From the NCBI GenBank assembly GCA_016187465.1, contig JACPJQ010000002.1:62001-126000 (forward strand): a stretch of 64,000 bases of DNA. The letters are read 5' to 3'. Origin of the DNA: Candidatus Woesearchaeota archaeon. GTDB taxonomy: Archaea; Nanobdellota; Nanobdellia; Woesearchaeales; GW2011-AR4. Positions 8,571 to 16,628 of this stretch are shown here, in pieces. Both the position numbers and the translations under genes were made by a program. The notes below the pieces were generated by a model. That model was not told the origin of the DNA and searched no databases. It saw nothing but the letters and a program-made list of their open reading frames with translations. The number at the start of each line of letters is the position of its first letter. Within the stretch, counting starts at the first letter, position 1.

Positions 8571-8843
8571 CTATTCCAAATAAGCATTGCACTTGTAGCA
8601 CCAGATAAAATCATAATCACAATGAATTGTTTTTATTATTGGATGTCCTGTATTCTTGAAATGCTCTGTGTCATGGGCGTTGTGGGATTCGCAGCAAAAG
8701 ACTTTGCCGCATGAAGTGCATATCCTCAAATGCTCCTTGTCACGGCATACTTCGCATTCTTTCTTGCTTGATTTTGTAACTTTAATCTCTTTTGAATGCG
8801 GGCATTCCGCTTTTTTCATTTTAGGATGAAGCTGCATTGGCAT
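8571..8843 (-). CDS. UBP-type zinc finger protein
   Basis: A 90-residue protein with the full UBP-type (ZnF-UBP) pattern: CEVCRDKEHLRICTSCGKVFCC, then SHNAHDTEHFKNTGHPII and a final FIWCYKCNAYLE. In eukaryotes this domain binds the free C-terminus of ubiquitin. Stand-alone copies occur in bacteria and archaea, where their ligand is unknown. It begins one base after the dxs stop, so the two are probably co-transcribed. Six or more Cys/His ligands are visible and look complete. No ubiquitin-like protein is seen nearby. Confidence 0.85.
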   Translation of the reverse strand: MPMQLHPKMKKAECPHSKEIKVTKSSKKECEVCRDKEHLRICTSCGKVFCCESHNAHDTEHFKNTGHPIIKTIHCDYDFIWCYKCNAYLE

Positions 8844-8844
8844 T

Positions 8845-10815
8845 TTATTTCTTATTTAGCATTTCTTCAATTGTTCTTTTTATGCTCTCCTTGTCAATCC
8901 CTGCAAGTTTTTTCTGTATGTCGGGCTTGCCATGCTCTATGAACTTGTCAGGAATCCCTATCCTTCTTACATTGGCGTTTACACCATTGTCTTCCAACAG
9001 CTCAATAACTGCAGTTCCAAACCCGCCATTGATTGTTCCCTCTTCCAGTGTGATGATGTTTTTTATTTTTCTTGTGTATTTCAATATCAGTTTGTCGTCA
9101 AGCGGTTTGGCAAATCTTGCGTTAATGACAGATGCATTGCATTTGAGCTCTTCTGCTGCATTGATTGCGTCATATAGAATAGGTCCAACTCCCAAAATCA
9201 GCAAGTCCTTGCCTTCTTTGATCAATTCCCCCTCGCCTATTCTAATCTCTTTAAATTTAGGATCAAGACCTACTCCGATTACAGAACCTCTTGGGTATCT
9301 CAAGGCGCACGGCCCGTCCATCAAAGTTGCGGTGTAAAGCATGTGCTGCAGCTCATTTTCATTCTTAGGAACCATTATTGTCATGTTGGGAATCGACCTT
9401 AAGTAAGCAATGTCCAAAGTGCCATTGTGAGTAGGTCCGTCATCTCCAACTAACCCCGCCCTGTCCAATGCAAAAATAACTCCCAGGTTTTGCAAGCACA
9501 CATCATGAACAATCTGATCATAAGCCCTCTGTAGGAAAGTTGAGTAGATTGCGCATACTGGCTTCATTCCAGAAACAGCCAAGCCTGCTGCAAATGTTAC
9601 GGCGTGCTGCTCAGCAATGCCGACATCAAATGTTCTGTCGGGAAAATGCTTTTCAAATTTATTTAAGCCAGTGCCGGATTTCATTGCTGCTGTTATCGCT
9701 ACAATCCTCCTGTCTTCTTCTGCAATCCTTATCAGGGCATTTGCGAATGCGTCTGTGTAGCTAATCTTGGTTGTTGTCACGTATTTTTGGCCGTTGATTG
9801 GGTCAAAAGGCGACATTCCGTGGAGCTTGTCGATGTCCTGCTCGGCAAACTGGTACCCCTTTCCTTTCTCTGTCTTAACATGCAGCAACACAGGCCCTTT
9901 CAAATTCTTAACATTCTGCAAAGCTGGAATAAGCTCGTCAAAATTATGCCCGTCTATTGGCCCATAATACTGAAATCCCAATGCTTCAAAAAACAATCCT
10001 TGGGTGGCTATAGTCCTCAGCCTTTCTTCCACCATGCCGAGCCTTGTAACCTTTTCTTCGCTAAGTCCCGGAATCTTTCTAAGAAAATCTCCAACTTTCT
10101 TTCTAAGGGCAAAGTAACCGGGGTACAAGACAATCTTATTAAGATGGTTTGAAATTGCCCCTACATTTGGAGAAATGCTCATCCTGTTATCATTTAAAAT
10201 GACCAAGATGTTTGTTTTAGAAGAACCTGTGTTATTCAACCCTTCAAAAGCCAATCCTGCTGTTATTGCACCGTCTCCAACTATGCAGACAACCTTGTGA
10301 TTTTCTTTTTTGAAGTCCCTTGCTTTGGCAAATCCCAATGCCGCTGATATAGCAGTTGAAGCGTGCCCTGCGCCAAATACATCATATTCCGATTCATTAA
10401 TGTTGCAGAAGCCGCAAACGCCGTTATATTGCCTTAAAGTGTGAAAGTTGTCCCTTCTTCCTGTTACAAGCTTGTGCGGATAACTCTGATGGCCCGTGTC
10501 AAGGATTACCTTGTCTGCAGGAGCATCATAAACATGATGCACGGCAAGCGTCAATTCAACTGCTCCAAGAGGTCCGCCAAGATGTCCGCCGTTTTTGGAC
10601 ACAACTTCGAGAATCTTCTGCCGTATTTCTTCGGAAAGTGTATTTAGCTGCTTTCTGCTTAAACACTTAAGGTCTTTAGGAGAGTTAACTATATTGAGTA
10701 TGCCTGCCTTTTTTTCTTTTTTAATTTGCTTCTCCTTGCTTACCTGCTGCCCGAGGATTAATGTTTGGGATTTCTTCGAAGCTAGGAGTTTATTTAGAGC
10801 TTTTTTCTTATTCAC
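8845..10815 (-). CDS. dxs: 1-deoxy-D-xylulose 5-phosphate synthase (Dxs)
   Basis: A full-length (656-residue) thiamine-diphosphate enzyme that joins pyruvate and glyceraldehyde 3-phosphate as the first MEP step. It has GGHLGGPLGAVELTLA, LDTGHQSYPHK, the ThDP/Mg motif GDGAITAGLAFEGLNN at residues 180-195, and the transketolase pyrimidine domain with AEQHAVTFAAGLA and HDVCLQNLGVIFALDRAG. The first ~40 residues are a lysine-rich extension not usual in bacterial Dxs. Translation starts at GTG, preceded by AAGGGGTG, with a TATA-like box upstream. It heads a probable operon with the UBP zinc finger gene and the coiled-coil orphan. An archaeal promoter in front of a bacterial-type enzyme argues that the gene is native to this genome. 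Confidence 0.95.
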   Translation of the reverse strand: MNKKKALNKLLASKKSQTLILGQQVSKEKQIKKEKKAGILNIVNSPKDLKCLSRKQLNTLSEEIRQKILEVVSKNGGHLGGPLGAVELTLAVHHVYDAPADKVILDTGHQSYPHKLVTGRRDNFHTLRQYNGVCGFCNINESEYDVFGAGHASTAISAALGFAKARDFKKENHKVVCIVGDGAITAGLAFEGLNNTGSSKTNILVILNDNRMSISPNVGAISNHLNKIVLYPGYFALRKKVGDFLRKIPGLSEEKVTRLGMVEERLRTIATQGLFFEALGFQYYGPIDGHNFDELIPALQNVKNLKGPVLLHVKTEKGKGYQFAEQDIDKLHGMSPFDPINGQKYVTTTKISYTDAFANALIRIAEEDRRIVAITAAMKSGTGLNKFEKHFPDRTFDVGIAEQHAVTFAAGLAVSGMKPVCAIYSTFLQRAYDQIVHDVCLQNLGVIFALDRAGLVGDDGPTHNGTLDIAYLRSIPNMTIMVPKNENELQHMLYTATLMDGPCALRYPRGSVIGVGLDPKFKEIRIGEGELIKEGKDLLILGVGPILYDAINAAEELKCNASVINARFAKPLDDKLILKYTRKIKNIITLEEGTINGGFGTAVIELLEDNGVNANVRRIGIPDKFIEHGKPDIQKKLAGIDKESIKRTIEEMLNKK

Positions 10816-10848
10816 TACGCACCCCTTAAGAAAGGTTAGGTTGGCTAA

Positions 10849-10858
10849 TATTTATAAA
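10849..10858 (-). promoter_or_regulatory. Probable TATA box of dxs
   Basis: On the minus strand TTTATAAATA lies about 35-45 bases before the dxs GTG, in the position and of the sequence expected for an archaeal TATA box. Confidence 0.55.
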
Positions 10859-10927
10859 ACTTTTCAATTAACCTTGTTTTAGTAAAGGACTTAATACATC
10901 AAGAAATAAATAAAAGAGGTAAAACGG

Positions 10928-11296
10928 ATGAAAAACGCAATTAACTGGTTTGAGCTACCGACAAAGGATTTTGAAAGGGCGATGAAGTTTTACAACACAA
11001 TTTTCGGGATTAAAATACAGGTTCAGGATTTTCAGGGCATGAAGATGGCTTTCTTTCCATGCGACAAGGGAGCTGTTGGAGGAGCAATAATCCACCACGA
11101 ATGGTACACTCCCAGTGACAAAGGAACGATTGTTTACCTGAACGCAGAGCCCGACCTTTCTAAAGTCCTCTCAAAAGTTGAGAAAGCCGGCGGCAAAATT
11201 GTTATACAAGAAAAATTAATAACTGAAGAGATTGGCTATATTGGGGTGTTTGATGATACCGAAGGCAATCAGGCGGCATTGCATTCGATGAAATAG
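10928..11296 (+). CDS. Glyoxalase/VOC-superfamily protein
   Basis: A 122-residue protein with a single vicinal-oxygen-chelate module. It begins INWFELPTKDFERAMKFYNTIFG, the standard first strand and helix, and ends with GVFDDTEGNQAALHS, the usual last strand with a metal-ligand glutamate position. It could be a lyase, dioxygenase or resistance-type binding protein, and the sequence does not decide. The start follows AGAGGTAAAACGG, a ribosome-binding site. It is divergent from dxs. Confidence 0.8.
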   Translation: MKNAINWFELPTKDFERAMKFYNTIFGIKIQVQDFQGMKMAFFPCDKGAVGGAIIHHEWYTPSDKGTIVYLNAEPDLSKVLSKVEKAGGKIVIQEKLITEEIGYIGVFDDTEGNQAALHSMK

Positions 11297-11380
11297 TTAT
11301 TGTGCAAAGCCAAATAAAAAGATACATTTTTAAATCGATATAGATTCCATACCTGATTACCCGTTACACTGTTTCGACAG

Positions 11381-11459
11381 GAGGGTGAGCGAATGCGAAG
11401 CCCTCTGTGTTTTTTTGATCAAGCTTTTTGCGCCGAGCAAAAAGGTTGGAGGGCTTTAA
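11381..11459 (+). promoter_or_regulatory. Structured leader of the uL1-P0-P1 operon
   Basis: AAGCCCTC (11398-11405) can pair with GAGGGCTT (11449-11456), which hides the Shine-Dalgarno GGAGGG just ahead of the uL1 ATG. A nested stem CTTTTTGC/GCAAAAAG lies inside. An earlier GAGGG (11381-11385) can compete for the same CCCTC, so two mutually exclusive folds exist. An upstream frame starting at the ATG at 11393, after GGAGGGTGAGCGA, overlaps the uL1 start. Autogenous control by uL1 is known in methanogens; the fold here is my inference. Confidence 0.55.
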
Positions 11460-12140
11460 ATGGACAAAGAGCAGATACAATCAGCATTGGCAAAGGCAAA
11501 GGATAATTCTAAGCAAAGAAAATTCAAGCAAACCTATGACTTAATCATAAACCTAAAAGGACTTGACCCGAAAAAGCAGGAGCATCAGATTGACCTGTTT
11601 GTTGCATTGCCACATTCAAGGGGCAGGAAGGTAAAAGTATGCGCCTTAGTGGGGGCAGAGCTTGAAGAGCAGGCCAAGAATGTATGTGATTCCGTAATAA
11701 TGTCGGATGGCTTTGACAGGCACAAGGACAAGAAAGACGTAAAGAAGATCGCAAACAGCTATGACTTCTTCATTGCGCAGGCAAACATAATGCCAAAAGT
11801 TGCGACCGCTTTTGGAAGGGTATTCGGCCCAAGAGGAAAGATGCCCAATCCCAAATCTGGATGTGTAGTGCCTCCAAATGCAAACCTAAGACCATTATAT
11901 GAAAAGCTTCAGCGTACTATAAGGGCAAATGTGAAGAGCGCTCCATTAATACAATGCGCCATAGGCTCAGAGGACATGAATTCCGATGAGATAGCCGAAA
12001 ATGCATTAACCGTCTACAGTTCATTATTGCAAGCTCTGCCTAATGAAAAGCACAACATAAAAGACATTTATGTCAAGCTGACAATGGGCAAGCCTGTAAA
12101 AGTGGGAGAAAAATTGGAAGTGACTAAGGAAGTTAGATAG
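11460..12140 (+). CDS. rpl1: Large-subunit ribosomal protein uL1
   Basis: A 226-residue archaeal uL1, which forms the mobile L1 stalk at the ribosomal E site. Family marks include YDLIINLKGLDPKKQEHQID, the central FFIAQANIMPKVATAFGRVFGPRGKMPNPK, and the closing PLIQCAIGSEDM. Length and motifs are normal. It is the first gene of the uL1-P0-P1 cluster, the usual archaeal order (without uL11 here). The leader can sequester its ribosome-binding site, suggesting translational control. Confidence 0.95.
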   Translation: MDKEQIQSALAKAKDNSKQRKFKQTYDLIINLKGLDPKKQEHQIDLFVALPHSRGRKVKVCALVGAELEEQAKNVCDSVIMSDGFDRHKDKKDVKKIANSYDFFIAQANIMPKVATAFGRVFGPRGKMPNPKSGCVVPPNANLRPLYEKLQRTIRANVKSAPLIQCAIGSEDMNSDEIAENALTVYSSLLQALPNEKHNIKDIYVKLTMGKPVKVGEKLEVTKEVR

Positions 12141-12180
12141 ATAGGCGCTGAGGAGGAGTGCAGAATAAAGTTGCATATAA

Positions 12181-12227
12181 AATCCGAATGCCGACGCGCA
12201 CAATCTAATGTCGCGAAGCGACGGATT
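12181..12227 (+). promoter_or_regulatory. Hairpin between uL1 and P0 genes
   Basis: AATCCG and CGGATT flank a tight stem GTCGC-GAA-GCGAC. The DNA here is distinctly richer in G+C than the surrounding AT-rich spacer. The 169-base spacer separates two genes of one operon, so the element may be an mRNA processing site or a structured leader for P0. No other gene lies in the spacer. Confidence 0.45.
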
Positions 12228-12309
12228 GAAAAAAACACACAATAAAAAAATTCGACTCAACAACGATTGAACACTAGCAAAAATCAATTAAAAAACAATT
12301 CAAAATAAA

Positions 12310-13377
12310 ATGCCTGAAGCAATACAAACCCATGTAGCGGAGTACAAGAAGGAGATTGTAAAAGAATTGGTAAGCCTGATTAATGATTATCCTATAATTG
12401 GAGTTGTAAACATGGAGAACCTTCCAGCGCCCCAGCTCCAGTCCATGAGAGCCCAGTTGAGGGGAAAGTTTTTCCTTACGATGACAAAGAGAAGGCTGAT
12501 AAAGCTTGCTTTCGAAAAAACAAAGGACAAGAAAAAGGGCATTGAGCTGCTTGAAGCGCACTTGGGCGGAATGCCTGCATTGATATTCACAAAGGAAAAT
12601 CCGTTCAGGCTGAGCAAGACACTGCAGAAAAACAAAAGCCCTGCTCCGGCAAAGGCGGGCCAGACAGCTCCGAGAGACATAATAGTCAACAAAGGATCAA
12701 CATCGTTTGCCCCAGGCCCAATTATAGGAGAGTTGGCTGTAGCTGGCATCAAAGCTGGAGTTGAAGGCGGGAAAGTTGCCATAAAAGAGGACACTGTTGT
12801 TGTGAAGGCTGGCGAGAAAATAAAGCCAAAGGTGGCTGAAGTTTTAACAAGACTGGGCGTGCAGCCAATGGAAGTCGGCCTGGATTTGGTGGCTGTCCTT
12901 GAAAACGGGTTAATTTACAAAAGAGATGTGCTTTCAATTGATGAAAGCGAGTATAAAAACAGGCTGGCAAACGCGTCAAGATGGGCGTTTAACCTTGCAA
13001 ATTATGCAGGCTACCCGACAAAAGAGACTATAAGGCTGCTTATTGGAAAAGCATACAATGATTCAAAAGTTCTTGGGCTCTCACAAAATATATTTAACAA
13101 AGAGATTATAGACTTGTTGTTGGGAAAGGCAGAGCAGCAAATGCTCAGCCTGAAGACAACCGCAAACATACAGGTTGTTGAGCATGATAAAAATGAAGAA
13201 GTGCATGCAGAGCCAAAAATAGAAAAGGATGCGTCATCTGAGATAAGAGCCCCTACAAGAGAGGAACTTGAGGCCAACATAAAAATGAGGGAAAAGCAGA
13301 AAGAGGTAAAAGAAGTCGAGAAAATATATCATGATATCCATAAAAAAGCTATCGAAGAGCAGGATAAAAAAGAATAA
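12310..13377 (+). CDS. rpl10: Acidic ribosomal protein P0 (uL10)
   Basis: A 355-residue archaeal P0, the stalk base that binds 23S rRNA and several P1 dimers. It begins with the L10 domain ([27 protein letters not shown]), has the archaeal insertion domain ([15 protein letters not shown]), and ends in a long charged, helical tail with P1-binding segments ([23 protein letters not shown]). It lacks the very C-terminal acidic FG(L)F motif at its own end. It is followed 14 bases later by the P1 gene, with a GGAGGT ribosome-binding site between. Confidence 0.93.
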   Translation: MPEAIQTHVAEYKKEIVKELVSLINDYPIIGVVNMENLPAPQLQSMRAQLRGKFFLTMTKRRLIKLAFEKTKDKKKGIELLEAHLGGMPALIFTKENPFRLSKTLQKNKSPAPAKAGQTAPRDIIVNKGSTSFAPGPIIGELAVAGIKAGVEGGKVAIKEDTVVVKAGEKIKPKVAEVLTRLGVQPMEVGLDLVAVLENGLIYKRDVLSIDESEYKNRLANASRWAFNLANYAGYPTKETIRLLIGKAYNDSKVLGLSQNIFNKEIIDLLLGKAEQQMLSLKTTANIQVVEHDKNEEVHAEPKIEKDASSEIRAPTREELEANIKMREKQKEVKEVEKIYHDIHKKAIEEQDKKE

Positions 13378-13391
13378 GATGGAGGTATAAA

Positions 13392-13703
13392 ATGGAGTAT
13401 ATATACGCAGCTATGTTGCTTCACAAAGCAGGCCAGAAAATAGAAGAAGCATCAATAAAGAAGGTGCTTGAGGCGGCCCATGTGAAGGTAGACGAGTCAA
13501 GGGCTAAGGCGCTTGTAGCAGCTCTGGAAGGGGTCAACATAGACGAGGCTATTGAGAAAGCAGCAATGCCAGTAGCAGTAGCGGCCCCGGCAGCATCCGG
13601 AGAGCAGAAGCATGAAGCCAAGGCTGACCATGGAAAGAAAGCAGCCGAGGAGAAGAAATCAGAGGAGCAGGCTGCGGCCGGACTCGGAGCGCTCTTCGGG
13701 TAG
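13392..13703 (+). CDS. rpl12: Ribosomal stalk protein P1 (archaeal L12)
   Basis: A 103-residue archaeal P1. The N-terminal dimerisation domain [19 protein letters not shown] is diagnostic, followed by an alanine-rich hinge, a charged lysine/glutamate region and the C-terminal [10 protein letters not shown] tail that contacts translational GTPases. The gene has a strong GGAGGT site eight bases upstream. Third gene of the uL1-P0-P1 operon. Confidence 0.95.
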   Translation: MEYIYAAMLLHKAGQKIEEASIKKVLEAAHVKVDESRAKALVAALEGVNIDEAIEKAAMPVAVAAPAASGEQKHEAKADHGKKAAEEKKSEEQAAAGLGALFG

Positions 13704-13823
13704 ACACTTTATTTTTTTATATTTTTTAGTTTTGAGTGTCTCTAACAATACAAATGGGTCATCAAATCCTTTTAAATCTATGAGGTTTTTGTAGTCTTTG
13801 CTCCAAATTTTCAATGTAAATTC

Positions 13824-14714
13824 ATGACATCACAGCCAAATGCGAAGCAGCTAGTTGAAGAGCTAAACAAAAGCAGGGTAGAGGTATCTAAATTAAGAAC
13901 GCTGCTAAATGATCTTGATAAGGAAAAAGAGTCATGGTTCAGAAAAAAAGAAGATTGCTCGAAAAAGGTAAGGGAGTCCATACAAAAAATAAAAGAAGCT
14001 AAGACAAAAAGAGACTTGACAACTAAAGAAATCAGGGAGCTGAAACTAAAAAGGGACAGCCTGAATAGGGGTACAAGCGAGCAATCAAAAAAATTCGGCG
14101 ATCTTAAGAAAGGACGGGTATCAATTGCAAAGTCATTAAAAATCAAAGAATCTCCTTCCAGGATAATGCAGGATATTGAAAAGCTTGAATTCAAGATAGA
14201 GACAGAGCCCATGTCTTTTGACAAAGAGCAAGCTATTATGAAGAAGATAAAGGAATTGAAGAAGAGGTATGGCAATGCAAGCATCCTATTCCAAATCAAC
14301 AAAAAGCTTGACGATTCCTCCGATGAAATCAGAGAAATGAAAATGGAAGCCAATGATGCCCATAGATCAGTACAGGAAAAAGCAAGGCAAAGCCAGTCAA
14401 TGCATGAGCAGGTACTGAAGCTTTCTGCGGAAATTGACAAGATGAAAATTGAAGAGCAAGCATCATTCAGTAAATTCTCTGAATTGAAGGCGAAGTTTAA
14501 TGAAGCAAATGCCCAACTGAAGGAAAAGCTCAAAGTTATGAACGGCCTTAAAGAGCAGTTGGACAGGATCGACTCAGACAGAAGGGAAAGAAAGAAGCAG
14601 GAAGTTGAAACATTCCTGAAATCAAAAGAAGAGGAGGTCAATGAAAAAATCAGAAAAAGGCAGAAGCTGACAACAGAAGATTTATTGGTTTTTCAGAAAT
14701 TTGGAAAGGAATGA
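13824..14714 (+). CDS. Archaeal coiled-coil protein (COG1340-like)
   Basis: A 296-residue protein that is almost all coiled coil: continuous Leu/Lys/Glu heptads from residue 8 to about 275. The central SFDKEQAIMKKIKELKKRYGNA matches the conserved hairpin of the archaeal COG1340 family, whose function is not settled (related proteins are sometimes misnamed phosphoserine phosphatase). Positions of two antiparallel helices flanking that hairpin suggest an Rad50/SMC-like rod without an ATPase head. It has no signal peptide. It follows the ribosomal stalk operon by 120 bases. Confidence 0.75.
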   Translation: MTSQPNAKQLVEELNKSRVEVSKLRTLLNDLDKEKESWFRKKEDCSKKVRESIQKIKEAKTKRDLTTKEIRELKLKRDSLNRGTSEQSKKFGDLKKGRVSIAKSLKIKESPSRIMQDIEKLEFKIETEPMSFDKEQAIMKKIKELKKRYGNASILFQINKKLDDSSDEIREMKMEANDAHRSVQEKARQSQSMHEQVLKLSAEIDKMKIEEQASFSKFSELKAKFNEANAQLKEKLKVMNGLKEQLDRIDSDRRERKKQEVETFLKSKEEEVNEKIRKRQKLTTEDLLVFQKFGKE

Positions 14715-14744
14715 TTTAAATATTAGTTCTAATGTAATTTTATT

Positions 14745-15137
14745 ATGTTTGAAAGTCACCCTAGTCTAAAAGAATTGGAAGAGATAGCTGTTGAATTTCT
14801 TGAAGTCATGTCCAAAATTAGAGAAGGCGGTTATAGAAGGGTGCCACTGGAGTCATTTAATCCAAATAATCTCAAAATAAATAAAAAAGGCTTTGAAATA
14901 ATTCAACAACATCCGTTGAAGTCAAGTTATGCAAGTCCTCTAACCACTATACATCCTATAACACTTCGTGCCTTAAGCGAGATGAAAGCATTACTTGTAT
15001 CAAAGGGGTGGACATTCATACAGAGTTCTACAAGCTGGATAATTGGAATTACAAGTACTGATTATTTCATGAATGAAAAAGATGGACAGAAAGTTTGGAT
15101 ATTTGTAAAATATAACTACAATTTTGGATATAGATAA
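14745..15137 (+). CDS. Hypothetical protein
   Basis: An unrecognised 130-residue soluble protein (MFESHPSLKELEEIAVEFLEV start; aromatic-rich end VWIFVKYNYNFGYR). It has a possible TATA box ATTTAAATATT shortly before the ATG. No motif or neighbour suggests its job. Confidence 0.6.
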   Translation: MFESHPSLKELEEIAVEFLEVMSKIREGGYRRVPLESFNPNNLKINKKGFEIIQQHPLKSSYASPLTTIHPITLRALSEMKALLVSKGWTFIQSSTSWIIGITSTDYFMNEKDGQKVWIFVKYNYNFGYR

Positions 15138-15144
15138 AAGTTAA

Positions 15145-15324
15145 TTACTGTTTTAAGAATTCAGTGTATTTGCAAGAGCCGCATGCCCATCTGCTTGCAT
15201 GCTTTGCCATAAATGTTCCGGAGCCGCATTTGGGGCATGACCTGTTCTTTCTCTCCAGTTTGTCGCCGGATTTTTGATACAAATTCCATATCCCTTTCAA
15301 TTTTTTCTTCTGTTCCTTCGCCAT
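15145..15324 (-). CDS. rps27ae: Small-subunit ribosomal protein S27ae (eS31)
   Basis: This gene is too short for the ORF track. I translated 59 residues from the ATG at 15324. The product has the zinc ribbon SCPKCGSGTFMAKHASRWACGSCKYTEF, which is the archaeal S27ae signature, preceded by a basic stretch. In eukaryotes this protein is made fused to ubiquitin; here it stands alone. It ends the conserved archaeal cluster PIN-rpo7-spt4-rps24e-rps27ae on the minus strand. Confidence 0.92.
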   Translation of the reverse strand: MAKEQKKKLKGIWNLYQKSGDKLERKNRSCPKCGSGTFMAKHASRWACGSCKYTEFLKQ

Positions 15325-15388
15325 TTTAATTTTTGTTATTTTTTATTTTTAATTGTATTTATTTTATGGATTTTTATAGTGTGTGGTA

Positions 15389-15682
15389 TTACTTTTTCTC
15401 TTCTTTTGCCTTCTTTTCCTTTAATTTCGGCTCTATAAGCTGCTTCTTTGCCTCGTCGTTATAAACATAAGCAGTCACTTCAGCTTTTTTGTTTCCAAAT
15501 GAAGTGTAAATGTGCCTTATTGCTATCAGTTTTTCATCAGCTTTTAAATCGGAAGCTAGCGATGCAACAACCTCTTTGTATGATGGCGTTGATTTTTCAA
15601 ATTCCAAAGTGGCTTTCAGCATTGTCCTTGAAAGCAGCGGCTCTTGTTTTTTATTGGTTATGGTTAGCTGCACAGAGCTCAC
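15389..15682 (-). CDS. rps24e: Small-subunit ribosomal protein eS24
   Basis: A 97-residue archaeal eS24, with the family features VQLTITNKKQEPLLSRT, TPSYKEVVASLASDL and IRHIYTSFGNKKAEVTAYVY, and a basic tail. It overlaps the spt4 stop by four bases, showing tight operon structure. Role: part of the body of the small subunit. Confidence 0.93.
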   Translation of the reverse strand: MSSVQLTITNKKQEPLLSRTMLKATLEFEKSTPSYKEVVASLASDLKADEKLIAIRHIYTSFGNKKAEVTAYVYNDEAKKQLIEPKLKEKKAKEEKK

Positions 15683-15864
15683 CTTACCTTGATGGCATAC
15701 TCGCCTTTGGATTTTAAGCCAATTTTTTCAGCTATTACTGATTTGCCTGCATCCACAATGTAGAGCCTGCCCTGCCAGCTTGTTGAGAACTGGCTTGTCT
15801 TGCAGACAGGGCACTCGTTGCCTTCCACAAACATCTTGCATCTTTTGCAAACTTTTTTTTTCAT
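15679..15864 (-). CDS. spt4: Transcription elongation factor Spt4
   Basis: A 61-residue zinc protein (KKVCKRCKMFVEGNECPVCK) with the Spt4 core FSTSWQGRLYIVDAGKSVIAEKIG. It pairs with Spt5 to raise RNA polymerase processivity. Four cysteines for zinc are present. It lies between rpo7 and rps24e, the usual archaeal order. Confidence 0.93.
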   Translation of the reverse strand: MKKKVCKRCKMFVEGNECPVCKTSQFSTSWQGRLYIVDAGKSVIAEKIGLKSKGEYAIKVR

Positions 15865-15883
15865 TTAAAGTCACCTTGATTAG

Positions 15884-16492
15884 TTATTTCTTATGCTCTT
15901 TCTTTTCTTTGCCCTCTTTGGGCTTCTGCTCCTTCTCTTCCTTCTTTGGAGTTTTTTCTTCAGCCTCTTCCTTTGCCCAGTCCAGCCTGCCCAAGCCTTG
16001 CTGCCTCATCGTCAGCCCGAGCTTTGGGTTTAAGACATCCTTGAATGAAACAGCTATTATTCTTGCCCTGCAGAGGTCATTAACCTTCAGGACTCGTTTT
16101 GTCTCCTTGCCTGTCAATGCCTTGTCCTTGCTGAAGCTTACAAAATCATCCATTGTCTGGCTTATGTGAATCATGCCGTCAATAGGGCCTATGCTGATAA
16201 ACGCCCCAAACTCAGCAATGTCCTTTATTCTGCCTATGACAACTTCCTGCATCTCGGGCTTGAATGTCAAAAGCTCAAAAGACACGTCATAATATGATGC
16301 CCCGTCTCCTGGGATTATGATTCCCTCGCCTATAGTTTTTACCCCAGACACGTCTATAACAATCCCCAGGTCTTTTGATATAAAGCCGCTGTATTTTGTC
16401 CTTATTCTTTTTGTTACAGCCTCATCCAACCCTAAATCAAACATGTTAGGAGGCACCCTGATGTGATCTTTTAATTCTGTTTTATAGAACAT
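15884..16492 (-). CDS. rpo7: RNA polymerase subunit Rpo7 (RpoE')
   Basis: A 202-residue Rpo7, the stalk subunit of archaeal RNA polymerase. The N-terminal RNP-like domain opens MFYKTELKDHIRVPPNMF, and an S1/OB domain follows (VVIGRIKDIAEFGAFISIGPIDGMIHISQ). The C-terminus has an extra ~30-residue lysine/glutamate tail (KKEEKEQKPKEGKEKKE) beyond the normal end. It precedes spt4 by 19 bases. Confidence 0.95.
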   Translation of the reverse strand: MFYKTELKDHIRVPPNMFDLGLDEAVTKRIRTKYSGFISKDLGIVIDVSGVKTIGEGIIIPGDGASYYDVSFELLTFKPEMQEVVIGRIKDIAEFGAFISIGPIDGMIHISQTMDDFVSFSKDKALTGKETKRVLKVNDLCRARIIAVSFKDVLNPKLGLTMRQQGLGRLDWAKEEAEEKTPKKEEKEQKPKEGKEKKEHKK

Positions 16493-16540
16493 TTTAAACC
16501 TTTATTAGTGACATGTGAGCGAGTTCGTGTAGCTGAGCGA

Positions 16541-16559
16541 GCGAGAGGCGAACTCTCGC
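16541..16559. repeat. GC-rich hairpin between PIN and rpo7 genes
   Basis: GCGAGAG and CTCTCGC form a perfect seven-base stem around GCGAA. The surrounding 136-base spacer is richer in G+C than its neighbours. It lies downstream of the PIN gene and ahead of rpo7; a terminator/processing hairpin or a leader element are both possible. Confidence 0.4.
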
Positions 16560-16628
16560 ATTCGACTGAACGATACTCACCCGCATTCATCTGACTTCAA
16601 CTAGTCAATGACGTATAGGAGAGTTGTT

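Noticed and set aside
1-11296. The whole left end as bacterial contamination
   Set aside because: MEP genes run without a gap into archaeal ribosomal genes, with the same AT-rich style and archaeal TATA boxes; no boundary is visible.
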